This document shows, piece after piece, positions 57,501 to 64,000 of a DNA stretch of 64,000 bases. The notes beneath the pieces are model-generated. The model was not told the DNA's origin, made no database searches, and saw only the letters and a program-made list of their open reading frames with translations. The stretch comes from Apium graveolens (lineage: Eukaryota > Streptophyta > Magnoliopsida > Apiales > Apiaceae), in assembly GCF_009905375.1 (NCBI RefSeq), contig NC_133647.1, positions 48,604,506 to 48,668,505 on the forward strand. The letters are read 5' to 3'. The translations under genes and the position numbers were made by a program. Each line of letters begins with the position of its first letter. Position 1 is the stretch's first letter.

Positions 57501-59186
57501 AGATCACAAAAGTTTGAAATATATATTCACACAAAAGGAACTTAATATGAGGCAAAAGGAGATGGTTAGAATTGATCAAGGATTACGGCTGCTCGATTAA
57601 TTATCATCCCGGTAAAGTAAACGTTGTAGCAGACGCGTTAAGTCGGAAAGAAAACTTAAATGTGTTATCAGTACCTGAAGAGATATATAAGGAATTTCAG
57701 AAACTAGAATTGGAGATTAAAGTTTGCAGGCTTAATGAAGTAAGAGTGTACAGTATGACTTTTCAGCCGGAGTTGCTAGAGAAAATAAAGAAGTGTCAGG
57801 AAGATGTAATGGATCAAGATATAAATCATTTGGTAGGTAATTATGCACGCAAAAGGATGAGCAAGGTATTCTGAGGTTTTCTTCTAGAATTTGGATTCCA
57901 CCAGTAACGGAGCTGAAGAATGAAATTTTACAGGAAGCACATAATTCAAGATATTCCATCCATCCATGGAGTACCAAAATGTACAGAGATTTAAAGGAAA
58001 GTTATTGGTGGCCAGATATGAAGAGGGAAATTGTGGAATGGGTTAGCAAATGTTATACATGTCAGAGAGTTAAAGCCGAACATCAAAGACCAAGTGGATT
58101 GTTACAACCATTGGATATTCCAGAATGGAAGTGGGAACATATTGCCATGGATTTCATAGTTGGATTACCAAGGACAAGGGCTAATCATGATGCCATTTGG
58201 GTTATAGTGGATAGACTTACCAAGTCAGCTCATTTTCTGCCTATAAATGAAAGATTTTCACTCGACAAATTGGTCCATATGTACCTGAAGGAAATTGTAG
58301 TTCATCATGGAGTTCCTGTGTCTATCGTATCTGATCGAGATCCAAGATTTAATTCAAGATTTTGGAAAAGTTTTCAAGAATGTTTGGGAACGAGATTGAA
58401 TATGAGTACGACTTATCACCCCCATACAGACGGCTAAAGTGAAAGAACGATTCAGACAATCGAGGACATGTTACGTGTTTGTGCTATTGATTTCAAAGGA
58501 AGTTGGGACGAGCATTTACCTCTGGTAGAGTTTGCTTATAACAACAGTTATCATGCCAGTATTGGGATGCCACCCTATGAATCCCTTTATGGACGTAAAT
58601 GTAGATCTCTAGTGTATTGGGATGAAGTAAGAGAACATAAAATACTTGGACCTGAATTGGTACAGCAGACAAAGGAAGTTGTTGAAATTATCCAGAAGAG
58701 ATTGATAGCAGCACAAGACCATCAAAGGAAATATGCAGACCAGTCAAGGAAAGACATGGAATTTGAAGAAGGAAGCTTGGTATTATTGAAAGTATCACCG
58801 TGGAAAGGACTAGCGAGGTTTGGAAAGAAAGGAAACTGAGCCCAAGATATGTCGGACCTTTTGAGATTCTAAAGCGCGTTGGCAAAGTAGCTTATGAGTT
58901 AGCGTTACCTCTGCACATGGAGCACATTCATAACGTTTTTTATGTATCTATGCTTAAGAAGTATAATCCAGACTCCAGGCATGTAATAGAATATGAGCCA
59001 ATAGAGCTTCATGCCGATTTGTCATATGTAGAGAGTCCGATAGAGATTCTAGAGGAAAGAGAGAGAGTATTGAGGAATAAAGTGGTAAAGCTAGTAAGAG
59101 TATTATGGAGAAACCCAAAGGTTGAAGAGTCAACCTGGGAGTTAGAAAGTAATATGAGAGAAAAGTACCCTCATTTGTTTTCTTAA
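54565..59186 (+). pseudogene. gag-pol: Gag-pol of internal 2 (chromodomain gypsy), nearly full length
   Basis: The expected gag ATG is ATA (54565, 'IPPRRNTRTN'). Gag core 54770-55260; two CCHC knuckles, CFKCNQKGHYSREC (about 55534) and CFKCGKPGHIARDC (about 55660); protease LIDSGATRSFF (about 55868); RT 56400-57000 with FIDD (about 56870); RNase H 57290-57650 ('YHPGKVNVVADALS'); integrase zinc part and core 57900-58700; chromodomain about 59010-59180 ('LRNKVVKLVRVLWRN'). Stops at TAG 54934, TAG 56284, TGA about 56566, TGA 57250; more stops and frameshifts in RNase H and near 57840; TAA about 58435; and the one-base loss near 58836 that shifts the chromodomain frame. CAG-to-TAG and TGG-to-TAG changes fit decay of methylated cytosine. 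Confidence 0.93.
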
Positions 59187-59224
59187 GAGATTCTGAGGAC
59201 AGAATCCTTTTAAGGGGGGAAGGA
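59187..59224 (+). other. 3' untranslated end and polypurine tract, internal 2
   Basis: Tract AAGGGGGGAAGGA at 59212-59224, next to LTR-C. Confidence 0.85.
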
Positions 59225-62200
59225 TGTAATATCCGGGATATATCGTATAATTATTTTTGCTTAATATATGGTTCAGTATCTATTCTGTGAACTAATTGTT
59301 AAGTGTTAAATGTGTTTGGATGTTTGAAAATATTATTAATTGAGTATTTTAATTTTTATATGTACAAAATAAAATATAGATAATTGTCATATCTTCCTAA
59401 TTATTTTTATGTTGATTTATGGATTTATAAGGATCATAAGAAATTTATAAAATCTTTTTCCGAGTATTTAAAATCTATTTTATAAAAACGGGAACCCGAA
59501 ACTCTTCCGAGAACTCCTTCCTAACCTAATTGTAATATTCCGAGCATATTCCATGTTTCGACTTTTTCGATCCGGCGTACGGTTTGTCCTGCGAGGGTCC
59601 CGGCGCAACATTTTCGATACAATATTCGTTTCGGTAAATCAATAAAACTCGTATTTTGATAAATGGGAGCTTTTTATTAAACTATCCCAATTATCACCTC
59701 GTAATACGTGTAACCAGGCGCTGAGACCAAGACCGCAGTACAAATTGTACTGATCTGGATAACTGTCCCGAAAACCGATACCGTTTGGATCAGTTTTTAC
59801 AAATAAACATACCGTTTTATATCCAGAATGATCCAACGGGATACTAATTTTCCATAATTATAAATAGCCTTTTACCGTATTTTATTTCGTATCAAAATCA
59901 TTTGTAGACAGATAATTATATAATTTTCCAGAGAAAAATCTTATATTCATATAATCTTCCAAGAATCAAACCAACTTTCGAAGGTGTTATTGATCTTTGT
60001 TTGGAAAGCTCGAGTAACCGATTTGAAGGTCTTGAAAAGCTCTATCAGATTCTGTGATCCATACACCTGCAAAAATCAAGGTTTATTTTCTATATTTTTA
60101 TTTATTTTTGAATTAATTTTACTAAAAATATGAATTTTTGTTCGGATGATTGTTTGTATGATTTGATGATTGCATGTTGTAGAGCTTGTTTTCCTGATGA
60201 TTTTGATATATTATACGTCTGGTTTGGAGTTCAATAACATGTTCAAAATTGAGTTTGATTTTCGAATTGTGAAATTAGGGTTTATAACCCGTATGAATGT
60301 TCTTAATTGAAATTTGGGGGTTTCTTATTTCGGGATAGATAAATGTTGTGGTATAGTGGGTTGTGTTCTCTGTGAAATTTGCAATCCAGTCTTACAAGTT
60401 TCACAAATCAACGAGGTCTGTAGAGAAGGGAGTTGTCCTTTGAAGTTTACGTCGAGTTTGCCGGAAACCGGCGAACTTCTCGGCTATTTTCCGGCCTATT
60501 CAGGGGTTGTCTGTGTGATTAAAGAGTATGGTTAGATTCCTTGTATATTGTAGATGTAATCTGGAGTTTGTGGTGGTGGGAGGATGCCGGAGTCGAGTTC
60601 TCCGGCGAACCCCGACTATTTTCCGGCGAGGGCTGGAAAAATTGCAGTTTAGTACCCTGACTTTTGAAAACGATGAAGTTCAGTCCCTGAACTTTTCAGA
60701 GTTTGCAAAAGTTGGATTCCTGTTTTAAAAATATTCAAAAATCATATTTCCTATTTATTTTTATTATAAAAATTCGTTTTAATTTCTTAAAATTCTGAAA
60801 ATTATTATTTTAATTCCAAAAATTATTTTTAATTTAAAAAAATAAATCTGAATTAATTAGTTAATTAATTTCAGTTAATTTTTAATTGATTAATTGGTCA
60901 ATTAATTCGAAAATTAATTGATTAATTGATTTAATTAATTATTAATTGATTTTAATTAATTATTTAATTTGATTTAATTATTTAAAAATGATTTAAAAAT
61001 CCCGAAAAATAGTTTCGAGCTTTAAAATATTAATCTAAATTATTTTCAGGGCTCGATAATTATTTTAAAATTGTTTTCAAGCCAGAAGTGGCCAACCAAA
61101 CCCTATTTATTACTCTGAAATCGATCCAACGACACGTTTTAATTCCGAAAAATGTTTTAAAAATCATTTTAAGTAACCGAAAGCCTATTTATGACCCGAG
61201 ACTTCTTTATAAATGAGATATCATTGATTATGTGATGTGTTATGTGTTATATGTGACTTGTTGGTTGAGTATCGGTCTGTATATTCGATGTTTACATGTT
61301 TATTGCGTAACTTTCAATCTGTTAATCGGATTTGGGTAAAATGAAGGGTAGATAGGAGTATGTATTGAATAGAATCATATGAGTTGAATATTGATAGATG
61401 CTTATGATATATGAGCAGAAGAGGCAAGACGTAGGAAAGGGAAACAGGTAGTTGAGGAGTAAGACGATTGTGATTGGAAGCGAGTGCAGTATAGTAAGCT
61501 AATACCAGGCAAGTGTTTTGAACATTCTCAAGATATTATAGTGATTGATAGTCATGTTTTATATTACAAATGCTTTGAAGCACTGAACCCTAACCATGAA
61601 TCCAGCTATTGATCTTGAGCCGTAAACCTGATTCTTTCTAGACCATTAATTTTTGTATACCCAGATATGAACCACAAATATACGATACTACTCCACAAAT
61701 ACATACAAACTAAATACCATACACTGAATCGAATTAACTACATACCCAAACCATTGTATCTTATGCTTTGAAAGACCAAATCCTTGAAACTCTGAAATGT
61801 CATTTCCTTTGTTATCCAATTCTTTCCTTACCCAGCATCCAAGCTTTGAAATTACCTTATTGATCCTTACGTAGATTGAAACCCTTTCATTATTGAACAC
61901 TCAATATTGTTAATGATTATGTTTATTGTTTATTATTGTTTATTCTGTTATTATGTGAGAATTGGATTGTTTTTATAAAATTGTGGGCCAGATTCGTGGT
62001 CAGACCATATAATGGTCAAGTTAGGCCAATGTGTGCCTTGGATCCAGTAGTTAGAGCAGTGCTGTGTGCTTTGCTCGGGGTTAGTGCGTGACTGATCAGC
62101 AGCCTAACCTTGGTTTTTCTTAAAATGAAACTATAATATCCAATTCTAAATTATAATCCATTGTTCACTTGACATCATAACCATGTTCACCTGATGATCA

Positions 62201-62624
62201 TTATTCTCAGTTTTATCATTGTGACTTGCTGAGCTAGTTAGCTCATCTGTGTGATGTTGTCTATATTCTTTTCCAGTTAAAAAGGAACCAGTTGGTAGCG
62301 AGGATCCCCAGTCCAGCGTGAGAGCTAGGGGTACAAGTTGATCAAGTTGAGCTAGTAGGCTTCTTTTGGGATAATTTAAGTTTGTAAAAGTTTCTAATAA
62401 TGTTTAATACTCAGTTCTGAGTTTGAATAGTTGGGATTTGAACGGTTTGTAATATAAGTAGATATGTTTGGCTTATGTGCATACTTTAACCTGTTGCGAT
62501 CCATGGTAGTTGGTAAGTAGGGTCACTGCATATTATTATTATCTTTATTATTGTTATAAGCAGGTTATAAATAAGGTGTGTGTGTGGACCCCAAACTTCT
62601 GACCCGGGTTTGGAGGGCGTCACA
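59225..62624 (+). repeat. LTR-C (last LTR)
   Basis: 3,400 bp, ending GGGCGTCACA. It lacks 34 bp between two GGAACC repeats (junction 59491-59496) but keeps the 530 bp missing in LTR-B. TATA box 59859-59866. Its start is closer to LTR-B than to LTR-A (shared 'atatggttcagtatc'). Confidence 0.93.
59859..59866 (+). promoter_or_regulatory. TATA box of LTR-C
   Basis: TATAAATA, equivalent to 23376 in LTR-A. Confidence 0.6.
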
Positions 62625-62629
62625 TGTGG
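62625..62629. other. Target-site duplication, right (TGTGG)
   Basis: Exact match to 22701-22705. Confidence 0.9.
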
Positions 62630-64000
62630 TTATGGTTTGACTGTTCTATTCATAACTTTCAATCCGTACGTCAGATTTGGGTAAAATGAAGGGTAGGTAA
62701 AAGCTTGTGACGTCTATGTGACGATTATAATGATATGAGATTGAGTATTGATAGATACTTGTGATGCCTAGCAGAGTCAGCGAGGCATAGAAAAGGAAAC
62801 CAGTGATCTATAAATATAATCAAAGCGTAGAAAGAGAAGGAAAGTGATTGATAAATAGAAGCAAGGCATAGAAAGAGAAGAAAAGTGGTTGATGAGTAAA
62901 ACTGTTAGATGAGTACAAGTAAAGTGGAAATCGTCGATGATAAGGCAAGTACTTCTGAACCTTTCTTTAAAATATATTGCAAATATTTTCGAACTGTTTC
63001 ATAACATGTCGCTATTATTCAAATAACTCTTGTTTTATACTGCAAGCACTTTAAACTATTTAACCTTCAACCCTGATTCTTATTGATCTTGAGCCATAAG
63101 CCTTATTCTTCATAAATCATTGATTGTTGAATTCCCACATACGATCCAAACACATACGATACTACCCTACAAATACATATCTACCACATACTGATTATGA
63201 TATTGAGTTTCTTAACATACCAACCCGTATTCCTTGTTTAACAGAATACTAATTCTTGGAACCCTTGGTCTTCTACTTTCTGAATCTTTCCTTGATTGAA
63301 AGCCAATCTTTTTGAATTCCTTGTTATACCCACATGGTATTGTGAATCACCCTATGCTTCAAGATAAATGTTGTTTAAGATTCAGCTTATTGATTACTTT
63401 AGTTATCATTTTGAATTGTTTTAGAATTGGATAGTTTTATAAATATGGACCAGATTCATGGTCGGACCAGATTCGTAGTCATAGTAGGCCAATGCATGCC
63501 TTGGATCCAGTATATAGAGCTAAGTTGGGAGCCTTGCTCGGGGTTAGTGCGTGACTGATCAACAGCCTAACCTTGGTTTTTAAAATGAAAAGTGAATGTC
63601 CAATTCTAATCATTTCTTATTCAGAAACCTGATTCTTCTGAATCATTTCAATTGGTAATTGTTTAACCTCCATTGATGCTATTATTACATGCTGAGCTAG
63701 TAAGCTCACTCTTGCAAAAAATTTTATGTTTTTAACAGTTGAAGAAGAAAGTGTTGGTAACGAGGATTCCCTGTCCAGTGTGCGAGCGAGGGTTTCCGTT
63801 TAAATTGGATCGATCTAGCAGAAGCTTTATAGTGTAGGTGGGTTATGCAAGATTGTAACAATGATATCATTAGCAATTGTAAGTTGAACTAGTTGGGTTT
63901 TGGTGCGATGTAATAAAAGTTAAGGTTGTGGCTTGTTTTCATACTTTAACCTGTTGCGATCCGTGGTTGTGTACAGAAGGGTCCATGCATTTAATACTTT
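62625..64000 (+). repeat. LTR-D, right part
   Basis: Resumes LTR-D: 'aactttcaatccgt', 'gatttgggtaaaatgaaggg', 'ctttgctcggggttagtgcg' and 'ctgttgcgatcc' follow in the same order as in LTR-C. Includes imperfect local repeats of 'ggcatagaaagagaag' (62780-62885). The LTR end and primer site should lie just beyond 64000. Confidence 0.82.

Larger units (their letters stand above)
22706..62624 (+). mobile_element. Compound chromodomain gypsy element with three LTRs and two internal regions
   Basis: Order: LTR-A (22706-34172, with a copia insertion), internal 1 (34173-50492, with a minus gypsy insertion and a deletion), LTR-B (50493-53393), internal 2 (53394-59224), LTR-C (59225-62624). One TGTGG pair flanks the whole, which fits a single original insertion that gained a second unit by unequal recombination between LTRs. 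Both internal regions have a methionine-type primer site after the LTR and a polypurine tract before the next LTR. Both pol copies end in a chromodomain, as in the Tekay/Del chromoviruses. Neither copy is intact. Confidence 0.88.

Noticed and set aside
1..64000. Host protein-coding genes, tRNA or rRNA genes
   Set aside because: Every long stretch is explained by a retroelement part. I found no cloverleaf, rRNA-like sequence or exon set outside elements.

Overview
This window is plant nuclear DNA made almost entirely of nested LTR retrotransposons. I see no host gene, tRNA or rRNA. The evidence is four kinds of element (Ty1-copia, Ty3-gypsy Tat lineage, and two Ty3-gypsy chromodomain families), methionine-tRNA type primer binding sites (TGGTATCAGAGC) in four places, AT-rich LTRs of 0.6-4.2 kb, and target-site duplications of 5 bp. 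The families suggest a flowering plant, probably a eudicot with a large genome; I cannot name the species.

Left part (1-18459). A broken 3' accessory ORF and 3' LTR of a copia element (1-3375) is followed by a decayed Tat-like LTR and tandem arrays (3376-4895), and then by the 3' end and 3' LTR of a chromodomain gypsy element (4896-7369, resuming at 18036). That LTR is interrupted by the best preserved object here: a complete 10,666-bp Tat-lineage element (7370-18035) flanked by GATAT. Its two 571-bp LTRs look identical, its gag-pol ORF is open for 1901 codons on the minus strand, and its 3' region holds two tandem arrays plus a separate three-exon gene on the opposite strand with its own TATA box.

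Right part (18460-64000). A copia element on the minus strand (18460-20606, rest outside the window) is interrupted by the LTR of a chromodomain gypsy element (20607-22705 and 62625-64000). That LTR is itself interrupted by a 39.9-kb compound element of a related family (22706-62624) flanked by TGTGG. The compound element has three LTRs and two internal regions (LTR-A, internal 1, LTR-B, internal 2, LTR-C). LTR-A contains a copia element (25250-33281, flanked by TTACC). Internal 1 contains a minus-strand chromodomain element with 4.15-kb LTRs (34601-47449), whose outer end and the neighbouring host gag were removed by one deletion.

The nesting is up to five deep: LTR at 5278, then copia at 18460, then LTR at 20607, then the compound element at 22706, then the copia and minus gypsy elements. 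Only the Tat element looks intact enough to have moved recently and to be autonomous. The other polyproteins carry stops, frameshifts or large deletions.
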